Shown piece by piece: positions 46,690 to 57,224 of a stretch of 64,000 bases of DNA (its first letter is position 1; every line of letters starts with the position of its first letter). The position numbers were made by a program, and so were the translations under genes. Source of the DNA: Glycine soja (lineage: Eukaryota; Streptophyta; Magnoliopsida; Fabales; Fabaceae); the NCBI RefSeq assembly GCF_004193775.1, contig NC_041003.1, forward strand, positions 26,909,735 to 26,973,734, given 5' to 3'. Below the pieces are notes generated by a model that was not told the origin of the DNA, searched no databases, and saw only the letters and a list, made by a program, of their open reading frames with translations.

Positions 46690-46956
46690 CTATCTTCTAA
46701 TAGAGAAGAACACTTCCTTGGGGAGAGGTTTTGTGAAAATATCAGCAAGTTGATTCTTAGTATCAACAAACTCTAATACACAATCTCCCTTTAGGACATG
46801 ATCTCTAAGAAAGTGGTGTCTAATCTCTATATGTTTAGTTCTAGAGTGTTGAACTGGGTTTTTGGATAGATTTATGGCACTAGTATTATCACACTTAATA
46901 GGTATGCGATCAAGAATGATGCCATAGTCAGATAATTGTTGCTTCATCCATAAAAT
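46690..46956 (-). pseudogene. SIRE 2 RNase H C-terminus
   Basis: It follows the main pol frame after an in-frame TAG (GSCCA*ILW, where Gln would fit). It holds [41 protein letters not shown] and [12 protein letters not shown]. It ends SIRR followed by TAG, where SIRE 1 reads on into ELGLLDASDLDK; that tail persists in frame after the stop (LGLLDV.DLEK). Confidence 0.9.
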
Positions 46957-49740
46957 CTATGCACAACAACTACCGGCAGAGATATACTCTGCTTCAACGG
47001 TAGATAAAGCAACACTATTTTGTTTCTTACTATGCCATGAGACAAGAGCCGATCCAATGAATTGACAAGTTCCACTTGTACTTTTTCTATCAGTTTTAGA
47101 TCCGGCAAAATCAGAATCAGAATATCCTATTAAGTTACATGTTGAATTCTTAGGATGCCATAATCCTAAATTGATTGTTCCTAATAGATATCTCATGATT
47201 CTCTTTACTGCACTTAAATGTGATTGTTTGGGGTTGGATTGAAACCTAGCACACATACATACACTAAACATAATATCAGGTCTACTAGCAGATAAATAAA
47301 GAAGAGATCCGATCATACCTCGATATTGTTTTATGTCTATAGACTGACCAGATTCATCTTTATCTAAGTAACAATTAGTGCTCATAGGTGTAGACATGTG
47401 TTTTGCACTATCCATCCCAAATCTTTTGATCAATTCCTTGCAGTACTTGGATTGATTGATGAATATACCTTCTTGAGTTTGCTTGATTTGTAATCCCAGA
47501 AAGTACTTTAGTTCTCCAATCATTGACATTTCAAATTCACTTTGCATATCAAGGGAAAACTCCTTGCACAATGAATCATTAGTGGATCCAAAAATTATAT
47601 CATCAACATATATTTGAACCAACAAAATATCATTATGCTTTCTCTTTATGAACAATGTGGTATCCACTTTACCTCTGGAGAAATCTTTTTCTAGAAGAAA
47701 ATTGCTTAAGCGTTCATACCACGCCCTAGGGGCTTGTTTCAAACCATAAAGAGCCTTTTGTAATTTATAAACATGGTTTGGTTTATCAGGAATTTCAAAA
47801 CCAGGGGGTTGCTCAACATATACCTCTTCTTGAATTAAGCCATTTAGAAAGGCACTCTTAACATCCATTTGATAAAGTTTAAAATCCATTATGGATGCAT
47901 ATGCCAATAGCATTCTAATGGCTTCTAATCTTGCAACAGGAGCATATGTTTCTTCATAGTCTATTCCTTCTTCTTGATTATATCCTTTTGCTACTAACCT
48001 GGCTTTATTTCTAATAATTATACCATGTTCATCTAATTTATTTCTAAAAACCCATTTTGTTCCTATGATAGGATAATTTTCAGGTTTTTCTACTAATTTC
48101 CACACATTATTTCTTTCAAATTGGTTTAGTTCTTCTTGCATGGCAATGATCCAGTTATCATCTACTATGGCTTCTTTTATATTTTTAGGTTCAATCATAG
48201 ATACAAAAGCCATATTATTGCATAAATCTTTAAGAGAGTGTCTAGTTGTTACCCCTTTTGAGATATCACCAATAATGTTGTCGAGGGGATGATCTCTTGA
48301 AGCTTTCCATTCTCTTGGAAGTTCATCATTGAATTTGACTTCTTCTGGAGGATCTTCATTGTTTCCTTTATCATTTCCTTTGGAATCTTGTTCATGAATG
48401 TTCATATGTTCTAAAGAATCTGCAATGTCATCTAGCATATTCTTTCTTGACAATATAACATCAGATTCATCAAAGGTAACATGAATGGATTCCTCGATAT
48501 TCATAGTTCTTTTATTATATATCCTATATGCTTTGCTTTGTAATGAATATCCAAGAAAAATGCCTTCAGCAGATTTTGCATCGAATTTTCCTAGATTATC
48601 TTTACCATTATTAAGCACAAAGCACTTGCAACCAAAAACATGTAGATGAGAAATATTAGGTTTTCTACCATTAAACAACTCATATGGGGTTTTCTTTAAA
48701 ATGGGTCTTATCAAGGCCCTATTCATGATGTAACATGCAGTATTGACAGCTTCAGCCCAAAAATACTTTGGAAGAGAAGTATCATTTAATAAGGTTCTTG
48801 CAATTTCTTCCAATGATCTATTTTTCCTCTCAACAACTCCATTTTGTTGAGGGGTTCTAGGTGCAGAAAAATTGTGTTCAATACCATGTTCATCACAGAA
48901 TAATTCAAAATCTTTATTTTCAAATTCACCCCCATGATCACTTCTAATGGATGCAATCTTGAGATTTTTCTTGTTTTGTATGACTTTAGCAAGTTTTCTA
49001 AATGCTTGGAATGAATCAATTTTATGTGTAATAAATAATGTCCAAGTATATCTAGAGAAATCATCAACTATAACTAGAGCATAGTAATTTCCTCCAAAAC
49101 TCATGGTTCTAGATGAACCAAATAAATCCATATGCAATAACTGTAAAGGTTGAGTGGTTGAAACAACATTTTTAGGTTTGAATGAGACTCTTGTTTGTTT
49201 GCCCTTTTGACATGCATTGCATAGTTTATCTTTTTCAAATTTCAATTTAGGCAAACCAATTACTAAATCTTTTGAAATTAATTTATTTAAGTGATCCATG
49301 TTTATATGAGCAATTATTTTATGCCATAACCATGGATCTTCATCTTTACTAAGAAAGCAATGATTGTTTTCATGTTTTATGCTTAAGTCTATCATGTAAA
49401 CATTATTGACTCTATGTCCTATATGCTTTATATTAATGTCATGCTTATGTTCTATAAGACATTTCTGAGAATCAAATGATACTAGATAGCCTTTGTCGCA
49501 TAGTTGACTAACGCTAAGCAGGCTATGCTTAAGTCCTTCAACAAGTAGAACATTTTCAATGGAGTTTGAAGAATTTGTACCTATTTTACCCACTCCAAGG
49601 ATTCTACCTTTGTTGTTGTCACCATATGTTACATGCCCGCTTTTCTTTGGAGAGATATGTGTAAAATTTGATGCATCTCCAGTCATATGTTTTGAGCATC
49701 CGCTATCTATGTACCACTTCTTTCTCAAAGATACCTGCAT
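46957..49740 (-). CDS. SIRE 2 pol: protease, integrase, reverse transcriptase, RNase H
   Basis: A 927-residue open frame. Protease: [13 protein letters not shown] (active Asp 12). GAG_pre-INT zinc region 139-180 with CNACQKG. Integrase core: Asp 205 (HMDLFG), Asp 268 (IRSDHGGEF), Glu 304 (NGVVERKN). A linker of about 100 residues follows, then RT from about 530 with [23 protein letters not shown] and YVDD at 711-714. The start of RNase H ([26 protein letters not shown]) closes the frame. All catalytic residues are present. The only visible lesions are the TAG at its end and the upstream gag breaks. Confidence 0.93.
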   Translation of the reverse strand: MQVSLRKKWYIDSGCSKHMTGDASNFTHISPKKSGHVTYGDNNKGRILGVGKIGTNSSNSIENVLLVEGLKHSLLSVSQLCDKGYLVSFDSQKCLIEHKHDINIKHIGHRVNNVYMIDLSIKHENNHCFLSKDEDPWLWHKIIAHINMDHLNKLISKDLVIGLPKLKFEKDKLCNACQKGKQTRVSFKPKNVVSTTQPLQLLHMDLFGSSRTMSFGGNYYALVIVDDFSRYTWTLFITHKIDSFQAFRKLAKVIQNKKNLKIASIRSDHGGEFENKDFELFCDEHGIEHNFSAPRTPQQNGVVERKNRSLEEIARTLLNDTSLPKYFWAEAVNTACYIMNRALIRPILKKTPYELFNGRKPNISHLHVFGCKCFVLNNGKDNLGKFDAKSAEGIFLGYSLQSKAYRIYNKRTMNIEESIHVTFDESDVILSRKNMLDDIADSLEHMNIHEQDSKGNDKGNNEDPPEEVKFNDELPREWKASRDHPLDNIIGDISKGVTTRHSLKDLCNNMAFVSMIEPKNIKEAIVDDNWIIAMQEELNQFERNNVWKLVEKPENYPIIGTKWVFRNKLDEHGIIIRNKARLVAKGYNQEEGIDYEETYAPVARLEAIRMLLAYASIMDFKLYQMDVKSAFLNGLIQEEVYVEQPPGFEIPDKPNHVYKLQKALYGLKQAPRAWYERLSNFLLEKDFSRGKVDTTLFIKRKHNDILLVQIYVDDIIFGSTNDSLCKEFSLDMQSEFEMSMIGELKYFLGLQIKQTQEGIFINQSKYCKELIKRFGMDSAKHMSTPMSTNCYLDKDESGQSIDIKQYRGMIGSLLYLSASRPDIMFSVCMCARFQSNPKQSHLSAVKRIMRYLLGTINLGLWHPKNSTCNLIGYSDSDFAGSKTDRKSTSGTCQFIGSALVSWHSKKQNSVALSTVEAEYISAGSCCA

Positions 49741-51472
49741 AATTAAGTTTTTGACTTAGGTACCCAAATTTTATTGGGTCCTTGCATGTTAGTATAAACT
49801 GAGGATCCTTTTGGGACCCATATCATTTTAATGTTACTATAATTTTTCTTGAAGTAGCAAGTTGATATACCATGTCCTCTTCTTCTACAGTAAAAACAAG
49901 TGATAGAATTAGAATTATATTTTTGTGTGGAAGTGGAAAAGTTTTAATGAAACTTTTGTTGTTTATCAGATTTATACCCTAGTCCATTTTTATTAGACAC
50001 ATATCTTTGTTTACTTAATATAACATCTAAATTATTTTTACTATATGAAAATTTTGAAAGTGAATTCTTCAACTCTTTAATTTCTTTTACATATTTATTA
50101 CAACAACTACAAGAATCTGATATTTTCTTGTCAGAAATAGTGGAGATATTAACTTTTTCATTTGTTTTAGAAATTGAGACTTCATTTCTAAGAAGATCTA
50201 ATTCTTTGTTTAATTTCGAAATCTCATTTTCTATATTTGAAATTGTTTTCTTTGAAGATGAAACTAATTTTGCAAGTTTAATTGACTCTTTATGCAGATC
50301 AGCAAATGCATCTTGCAATTCATCAAAAGAAATAGATAAGTTATTCGAAGATGTTACCTCTTCATCACTTTTGTAACTTTTAGCCATAAGGTAGAGATTT
50401 ATCTCTTCATTTTCAGAATCTTCAGAAGATTCCATATCATTTTCATCCCATGTGATGTATGCTTTCTTCAGTTTCTTTTCACTATGGTTTTTCTTTTCAG
50501 ATTTTTCCATCTTTTTCTTGAAGATGGGACAATCAACCCTCAGATGTCCAGGTTGATTGCATTCAAAGCATTTTAGAGTAGAGGATGAAGTTTCTGTCCT
50601 TTTCTTTGATTTAAAATTAGGTCGCCTCTGATTTCCTCTTTAAGAAATTTGTTGAACCTTTTCACAAAAAGACTTAGATCATCGTCATCATCTGGATCAT
50701 TATCCTGATCACTTTCTTCTTGAATTGAGGATGATGCTTTAAGATCAATTCCTTTCTTTTTCTTGTCATTTTCTTCATTCTGGTGCAATCTCAATAGTTC
50801 CATCTCGTGTTCCTGCAACTTTCCAAATAAAGTGGCAAGAGACATGTTAGATAAATCTCTTGATTCAGAAATGGCCGTTACTTTGGGTTGCCATTCTCTA
50901 CTTAAACATCTTAACACCTTGTTTATAAGATCCTTATTTTGAAATTCTTTGCCTAAGGCTGCTAGATGATTTACTATATGTGTAAATCTCTTTTGCATGC
51001 TTTGAATATTTTCATTTGCATTCATTCTGAATAATTCATACTCATGAGTTAGTGCATTTATCCTAGATCTTTTAACATTTGTAGTTCCTTCATGTGTTAA
51101 TCGAAGAGTGTCCCACATTTCCTTAGCACTCTTGCAATTTGAAACCCTGAAATATTCATCCATTCCTAGGGCAGATGTTATTATGTTTTTGGCTTTTAAG
51201 TTGTATTGTACTCGTTTTCTATCCTCTTCAGACCATCTATCTCTAGGTTTTTCTATGGTTATGCTTTCACTTGATGAACTACCATCTATTGAAACTCTTT
51301 CTACTGTGGTGGGTATATAAGGCCCTATTTCTATGGCTTCCCAGATATTTAGATCTATTGCCTCGATAAAAATTTGCATTCGGGTTTTCCAGTAGTGGTA
51401 ACCCTCTCCATTAAAGATTGGAGGTCTATTGATAGAATTCCCTTCTGGAAATAAGGAGTTTGCTGAGGCCAT
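49741..51472 (-). pseudogene. SIRE 2 gag
   Basis: Start MASANSLFPEG at 51472 (the frame is open a little further, but this is the conserved-looking start). The Gag N-terminal UBN2/copia domain shows IFNGEGYHYWKTRMQIF and SCKSAKEMWDTL. A frameshift near 50640 precedes the zinc knuckle CFECNQPGHLRVDC, which is in the next frame. 50510-49944 has a long Lys/Glu/Asp-rich coiled-coil-like stretch. A TAA then follows KQQKFH, and a second knuckle-like CFYCRRRGHGISTC is visible downstream (about 49885-49845). The gag and protease frames are separated at about 49745 by a stop and a frame change. Confidence 0.88.
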
Positions 51473-51510
51473 CTTTTTCTTGAAGCTTCTAAACTTTATA
51501 CAAGAATGAA

Positions 51511-51522
51511 GCTCTGATACCA
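51511..51522 (-). other. Primer-binding site of SIRE 2
   Basis: Minus strand TGGTATCAGAGC, two bases after the 5' LTR; perfect initiator tRNA-Met type. Confidence 0.92.
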
Positions 51523-51524
51523 CT

Positions 51525-52531
51525 TGTTAGACAAGTGGCCTCAGATATCTTAAGAAGGGGGGGTTGAATTAAGATATCCCAAATTACTTTCCCCAATTAA
51601 AAATTTATTTCACTTTCTTTTCAAGTTATAGATTCCCTTAACAATGAACTTCTTAAATATTAATTCAAATAAAACAATTTGAATATGAATGTAAAGCAAT
51701 AATAAACAAAGGAGATTAAGGAAAGAGAAAGTGCAAACTCAGATTTATACTGGTTCGACCACACCCTTGTGCCTACGTCCAGTCCCCAAGCAACCCGCTT
51801 GAGAGTTTCACTATCTTGTAAATTCTTTTTACAAGTTCTAAACACACAAGGACAATCCTTCCTTTGTGTTTAGAATTCCTTTACAACAAGAGACCCACAG
51901 TCTCTTAATCCCTTAGAGAATGAGTAGAAGAAGAAGAATGAATCTCTCTAGAAAGAGATAGATTTTACAGATTGAGCACTCAAATAATTCCTTAATGAAT
52001 TGCAATTGAATTGGCCAAGGAATTATTAAGAGGATAAAATGAATTTGCTCTCTGAGAGGATAAACACTTTTTGTTCTGAAAAACTCTGTCAAAATCGTGT
52101 CTCAAGTCACACATATATAGGCCTATGAAAGCCATTCAATAACCACATGAAAAGATGTGACTGATGAGAATGTTTTCTGAAAAACTCCTCTGGTAATCGA
52201 TTACAATAAGTGTGTAATAGATTACACTCTTTAAAATTTGAATTAAAACGTTCAGAAACTGCTGGTAATCGATTATCATATATGTGTAATCGATTACACA
52301 GTGCAAATTTTGAATTCAAATTTTAATAGCTGTTGTAAATCAGTTTTGGCCACTTGTAATCGATTACATCCTCTGGTAATCGATTACCAGAGAGTAAATT
52401 TGTTGAAAAACACTTTTTTTAGCTAAAAATACTTGGCCAAACCTTTTGCTAATCCAGTTGGAATTCCCTTCCATTTTAATATCCTTTCTAAGACTCTATA
52501 GACTGTCTTGATCATCCATCTTGATTATCTC
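51525..52531 (-). repeat. 5' LTR of SIRE 2, cut by Ogre B
   Basis: Collinear with 43412-44515 up to 'gattatctc', where the Ogre LTR starts at 52532. The missing start of this LTR (about 97 bp equivalent to 44419-44515) should lie beyond Ogre B. Confidence 0.92.
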
Positions 52532-53439
52532 TGTCGCAACCTACCCTTCGGCGTAAGGGCGACGCGTGACTCGCGGGATGCGTGTTCCACGAAAGGAATA
52601 CGCGCGGAGTCGCCACCAACGTTTATTTGAGGAAAACGTCGGAAAAACCGGAAAAGACGCGATCTACGAACTTTTAAGTGAAAGGTTCGGGAGTTGTATT
52701 TACGCACGGGGAAGGTATTAGCACCCCACACGTCCGTCCCAAGGGACGACAGCCTTTAATCGAATGTGCAAACATGACTTTGATTTTTTATGTTCCCTTT
52801 TTATGTCTCTACATCCTTTATACCCTTTTTTATATTTTTCTCTTTTTGTGGTCGACAAGGGTGTTTCCCTTTGCTCCTACGTATTCCTCAATTTGCGATA
52901 AGGAAATCAGACCTACGTAGTTCTTTCTTATCAAGTGATTTTTTTTACTTAAGAGGTGATCATTTTAAGGCGTTGGACCTTGAAAATGATCCATTTTACT
53001 TTGAAATGACAAACTTTAAAACCTATTTTTATGGACGAGCTTGACTAGGCGAGTTAATTTTAGCCTTAGTTTCACTTTAGTTATTAGTCAATTCGGTTAA
53101 GAATGAGAAATCCCAAAGAGAAAACGTCCGATTGATTTTCCGCTTTATTTTACTAAAAGACATTTTTTTATTATTATATTATTATTTTACCTCTCCTTTT
53201 TTATTTCCAACGTGGTTACGGCACGACCGAACGGTCGAAATTCATTTTAATCGAAGTTAACGGATAATACAATTCAAACGATCGGTGGAAATTTATTTTA
53301 TTTTTAGGTTAAGCAAGAAATGACTTAAGTAAAATGGCTTAAGCACATCAAGAGGGGGTATAAAAAGTAAATGAAACAAGAATAAAAATACACGAAACAC
53401 AATGTGGACCACCACGGGTGCATAGAATGAATCGAAAAG

Positions 53440-53541
53440 CTTGGTTCGAGGTACTTACCCGTTGAAGATCGAAGAACGATGAAGAACGAATGAAGAGAGA
53501 AGTGCCTCGGCTTGGTTCGAGGTACTTACCCGTTGAAGATC
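53440..53541 (-). repeat. Duplicated 32-bp block carrying a strong 5' splice site
   Basis: The block cttggttcgaggtacttacc..gttgaagatc occurs at 53440-53471 and 53511-53541. On the minus strand each reads AACGGGTAAGTACC, a near-ideal plant splice donor in the transcribed leader part of the LTR. Confidence 0.85.
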
Positions 53542-53696
53542 AAAAACCTTCGCGAAATTCCTTGCGGAAAACGTTACGGAAACGTTTCGAAAGCGCCTCG
53601 GCTTAGATTTTCTTCACGGAAACAATTTTTCCAAGCAAATTCGAAAGAGAGAGAAGTGCCTGAGGGGCTGAACCCTTTTCCTTCTCACTTCCTCCC

Positions 53697-53749
53697 CTAT
53701 TTATAGAAAAATAGGGGAGATGCTTGCCGCCCAGCTCGCCCAGGCGAGC
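53697..53749 (-). promoter_or_regulatory. Ogre B LTR promoter module
   Basis: On the minus strand the near-palindrome GCTCGCCTGGGCGAGC is followed about 27 bp later by CTATAAATAG. The same arrangement is found in the Ogre A LTR. Confidence 0.7.
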
Positions 53750-54201
53750 AGGGTTGCTTCCTCCAGAAGCAACAACCTTCTGGAGGAATATTCTGGAGGG
53801 CCCAAGTGGGCCTGGTTGCTATTTGCACCCCCATTTTTACTAAGTACACCCCCTGCCCTTTTTTGGTGATTCTTTTTTCGTAAAGTTACGGAAACTTACG
53901 AATTTCGTAACGATACTTGTTTTCTTTCTGTAATGTTACGGAACCTTGTGGATTACATAATCATCCCCTTTTTGACTTACGGAATGTTACGGAACCTCAC
54001 TTATTTGTGCAACGATGCTTCCATTTGATTTCCGGTGTGTCACGGAACCTTACGGATTGTGCATCAATATTTTCTTTTGTTTTTCGGCATGTCCCGGAAT
54101 TTCACAAATTGCCTAATGATGGGTGCCAAGCACCTCACAAGGACCAAAGAAAAGTCGCATTTCATCAAGCAAAGGTCCCTGGACAAAATTAGGGTATGAC
54201 A

Positions 54202-54218
54202 GTTGCCCCTCTTTACTT
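54202..54218 (-). other. Polypurine tract of Ogre B
   Basis: Minus strand AAGTAAAGAGGGGCAAC directly before the LTR. Confidence 0.85.
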
Positions 54219-54571
54219 GTCTTTTATTGGAAATAAAAGGAAAGTAAAGATAAGACACTAATTTTGTTCCTCTCGGTTGACGAGAGTCGCGGGTGACCAT
54301 GAAATTTCCGCATGCAAATGACTTGTTGTTCCCGGGGGAACAAAAGGTGCAGAAGACTGTCAGTCTCTGCATGCTATCAAGCGTTCTGTCTTACAGATAG
54401 CAAAAGAATGTTTATACGGATAACGACTCGGGTATTTCCGCCCGTCAGCATGACTCAAAAGTCAGTATGACAGATCTTGTAAGTGCGGAAGATGATGTAA
54501 ATCTCCGCGTGTCAAGGGGCTTGTCGGCCGCGATTGACAAAGGGTGTAGAATGACCACATTGGCCGCTGCT

Positions 54572-55245
54572 TGTCATCGGGCCCGCCGCCTCTGGATGAC
54601 AAAAGGGTGCGGATAACCGTAAGGTGTCTCTGCGTGTCATCGGGCCCGCCGCCTCTGGATGACAAAAGGGTGCGGATAACCGTAAGGTGTCTCCGCTTGT
54701 CATCGGGCCCGCCGCCTCTGGATGACAAAAGGGTGCAGAATGACCATACTGGCCTCTGCTTGTCATCGGGCCTGCCGCCTCTGGATGACAAAAGGGTGCG
54801 GATAACCATAAGGTGTCTCCGCTTGTCATCGGGCCCGCCGCCTCTGGATGACAAAAGGGTGCAGATAACCGTAAGGTGTCTCCGCTTGTCATCGGGCCCG
54901 CCGCCTCTGGATGACAAAAGGGTGCGGATAACCGTAAGGTGTCTCCGCTTGTCATCGGGCCCGCCGCCTCTGGATGACAAAAGGGTGCAGAATGACCAAA
55001 TTTTGTCTCTGCGTGTCATCGGGCCCACCACCTCTGGATGACAAAAGGGTGCGGATAACCGTAAGGTGTCTCCGCTTTTCATCGGGCCCGCCGCCTCTGG
55101 ATGACAAAAGGGTGCGGATAACCGTAAGGTGTCTCCGCTTGTCATCGGGCCCGCCGCCTCTGGATGACAAAAGGGTGCGGATAACCGTAAGGTGTCTCCG
55201 CTTGTCATCAGGCCCGCCGCCTCTGGATGACAAAAGGGTGCATGT
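54572..55245. repeat. 63-bp tandem array in the 3' region of Ogre B
   Basis: About eleven head-to-tail units start with tgtcatcgggcccg (54572, 54635, 54698, 54761, 54824, 54887, 54950, 55014, 55077, 55140, 55203). One unit is 64 bp and two or three have an alternative tail (agaatgacca). Each unit holds a TGTCATC..GATGACA stem with a GC-rich loop. Because 63 is divisible by 3, frames stay open on both strands; the resulting 21-residue-repeat ORFs are not supported as genes. Degenerate units flank the array at 54490-54570 and 55385-55500. Confidence 0.95.
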
Positions 55246-55287
55246 CACATGACCTCAGGGTCAGTATGACAAAGATTATGGGGCGGC

Positions 55288-55633
55288 CGACAAAAGCAAG
55301 GCTCTTGCTCCTACGTATCCTCCAATGAGGAACTTAGACCTACGTAGTTCTAGATAACTTGTGAGACTTGAAAAAGTCTCCACCAGAAGATGCCGACATC
55401 TCCGGAAAGGGCGCAGATGACCATATTGGCCTCTGCTCATCAATCACACTTGGGGTCACTGAATGACGAGGTGCGGATAACCATAAGGTGTCTCCGCGGG
55501 CTACCAGCTCTTGGGCCATGGTAACAGAAAGCGGTGTGGTCGACAAAAGCGAGGCTTTTGCTCCTACGTATCCTCCAATGAGGAACTCAGACCTACGTAG
55601 TTCTGGATAACTTGCGAGACTTGAAAAAGTCTC
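55288..55633. repeat. 93-bp direct repeat pair with CTACGTA hairpins
   Basis: 55288-55380 and 55541-55633 are about 93% alike by eye, 253 bp apart. Each contains ctacgta..tacgtag with an inner tcctc..gagga pairing (55311-55347; 55564-55600), the same motif found in both Ogre LTRs. Confidence 0.9.
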
Positions 55634-55639
55634 GGTGTT

Positions 55640-57224
55640 TTCTCCATTAAAATGAAAACATGCTTTAGCAAAGGAGACAAATATTCCAACTGATTAGAGC
55701 AGCATATGCCTTTTTGAGTGAAAAACAATGCGTCTACTGGGGAAGGAGAGTCTGCTGATGAAATTTTCTTATAACCATAAATGAGATTTTGGATGTTTAG
55801 CATTTCATTTCTAAATGACCATTTAGAGGAAACACTGGGTTCGACAAAAATAGAAGAAATCCACTCAAAGTGTATCAATCTCGCACAGGTAAGTGTTTCA
55901 TCCTAATTCCGAACCATAGATATGTCATGACTTGACTTTGCAAATCATTTCCTATCAAATCAAAAAATTACATGCGTGATCATGGATCAATAGTACTTCT
56001 CTTGGGAATGGGGTTTTTTTTTTGATGGGTTTTTCGGCTTTTGTGTGTTTTTGGCTTTTGATTTTTTTTGTTGGCTTTTTCCTTTTCTGTTTTTGTTTAG
56101 TGCGGGGCGAAAATTCGCTAGCGCACAAGATTTTGGGTTGGTAATCAAAGGGAGAAGACCACTTTCAGGTCGTGGTTTCCTTTCTTTTTTTTTTTGTTCA
56201 TTTGGCGACAATTCTGTACTGTTCAGATATTGTCTGGTCCAAAGACCTCTCTGCACATTTCTTCTGGTTTCTTTGACCAGGAGCTTTCTTCTTTTTTACT
56301 TTCTCCCATTCTTTGATTGGGAATTTCCTTTCCTTCTTTTTTTTTGCTTTCTCTTTGATTGGAAATTTCCTTTCCTTCCTTTTTTGCTTTCTCTTTGATT
56401 GGAAATTTCCTTTCCTTCCTTTTTTGCTTCCGAGGGTAAGGTTTATGGTGAGTCAGGATTTTGGCTCAAGGCTTGTAGAATGGCTAGACATGATACATGT
56501 TAGGGTTTGGTTTGGTTCACGGATAAAAGGGATGCCCCACATTATTTCCATGACACAAATGCAAAAATGATGATTTGGAAATTTTATGCAAAACTGGTCA
56601 TGCATGCACCTATGTGGACACTCAAGTGTCAAATTTTTATGGTCATGTAATGCTAGGGCTCAGGATTTATTTCCTCTATTTTAAATCAACCCAACGTTTC
56701 CAAAATACATTCTTTTATCAATTTGTGCATTTATCCGAGTCCATTTTGGGCGTCCGGGGAATTTTCTCAGTGTTTACCCTTCGGGTGTACACACACATTT
56801 CTTCCAAAAATAGCTATGATCAGCGAATTTTTTTCAAAGAAAAGTTGGAAGTCATCTCTTTTCAAAAGCATGTCGGTTTTTCAGCTAGATAACTTATTTT
56901 TCTTCTCTTTTCCCTTTCTTTTTTCTTACATGCTCTCCCCTTTTTTATTTTCTTATTTTTATTTTTATCATGATTTTTGTTTGTTTTATTTATTTTTGTT
57001 TTGGACGATGTTCCTAGACGAAGAACTCTACCCGGTTCCAGAATTTCAAACATCATTGATAGTAATGATATATAAACACTAACGCAAAAACCCAAACAAA
57101 AATGTATGCGCTGTACAAACGACAATCGAGACAACAAAAACAAACATTAGTATCTCAAGTCAAAACATAACATAAAAATGATAAACGAAATATGAAAGAA
57201 AACATGAATCTGGGGATCTCCCAG
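55640..57224 (-). other. Non-coding part of the Ogre B 3' region
   Basis: T-rich on the plus strand. A 40-bp unit (ctttctctttgattgg..ttccttttttg) occurs about three times at 56301-56430. No coding frame is supported. Confidence 0.7.

Larger units (their letters stand above)
43412..52531 (-). mobile_element. SIRE-like Sirevirus (copia) element 2 with env-like ORF
   Basis: The minus strand has 5' LTR (51525-52531, cut by Ogre B), primer-binding site, gag, pol, a palindrome-rich spacer, env-like ORF, multiple polypurine tracts and 3' LTR (43412-44515). The two LTRs differ at about a dozen positions by eye, so it is fairly young. Gag and pol have a few stops and one clear frameshift; the env-like ORF is intact. 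Confidence 0.93.
52532..54201 (-). repeat. 3' LTR of Ogre B
   Basis: Minus strand TGTCATACCCTAATTTTG to GGTAGGTTGCGACA, 1670 bp. It contains GCTCGCCTGGGCGAGC (53734-53749), a TATA box CTATAAATAG (53697-53706), two GGGTAAGTACC splice donors in a 71-bp duplication (53440-53541) and a CTACGTA hairpin (52877-52920). Confidence 0.9.

Noticed and set aside
54572..55245. Regular repeat array resembling a CRISPR
   Set aside because: Units are contiguous with no unique spacers, and the setting is a plant retrotransposon.
54462..55252. Long ORFs (up to 248 codons) on both strands with 21-residue repeats
   Set aside because: They arise because the 63-bp satellite period is a multiple of three and few stops occur in the unit; several frames on both strands are open at once, and no start context or family match supports translation.
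56045..56570. Phe/Leu-rich ORFs that look like membrane proteins
   Set aside because: Low-complexity T-rich DNA with 40-bp tandem repeats in the Ogre 3' region; hydrophobic peptides are expected from poly-T.
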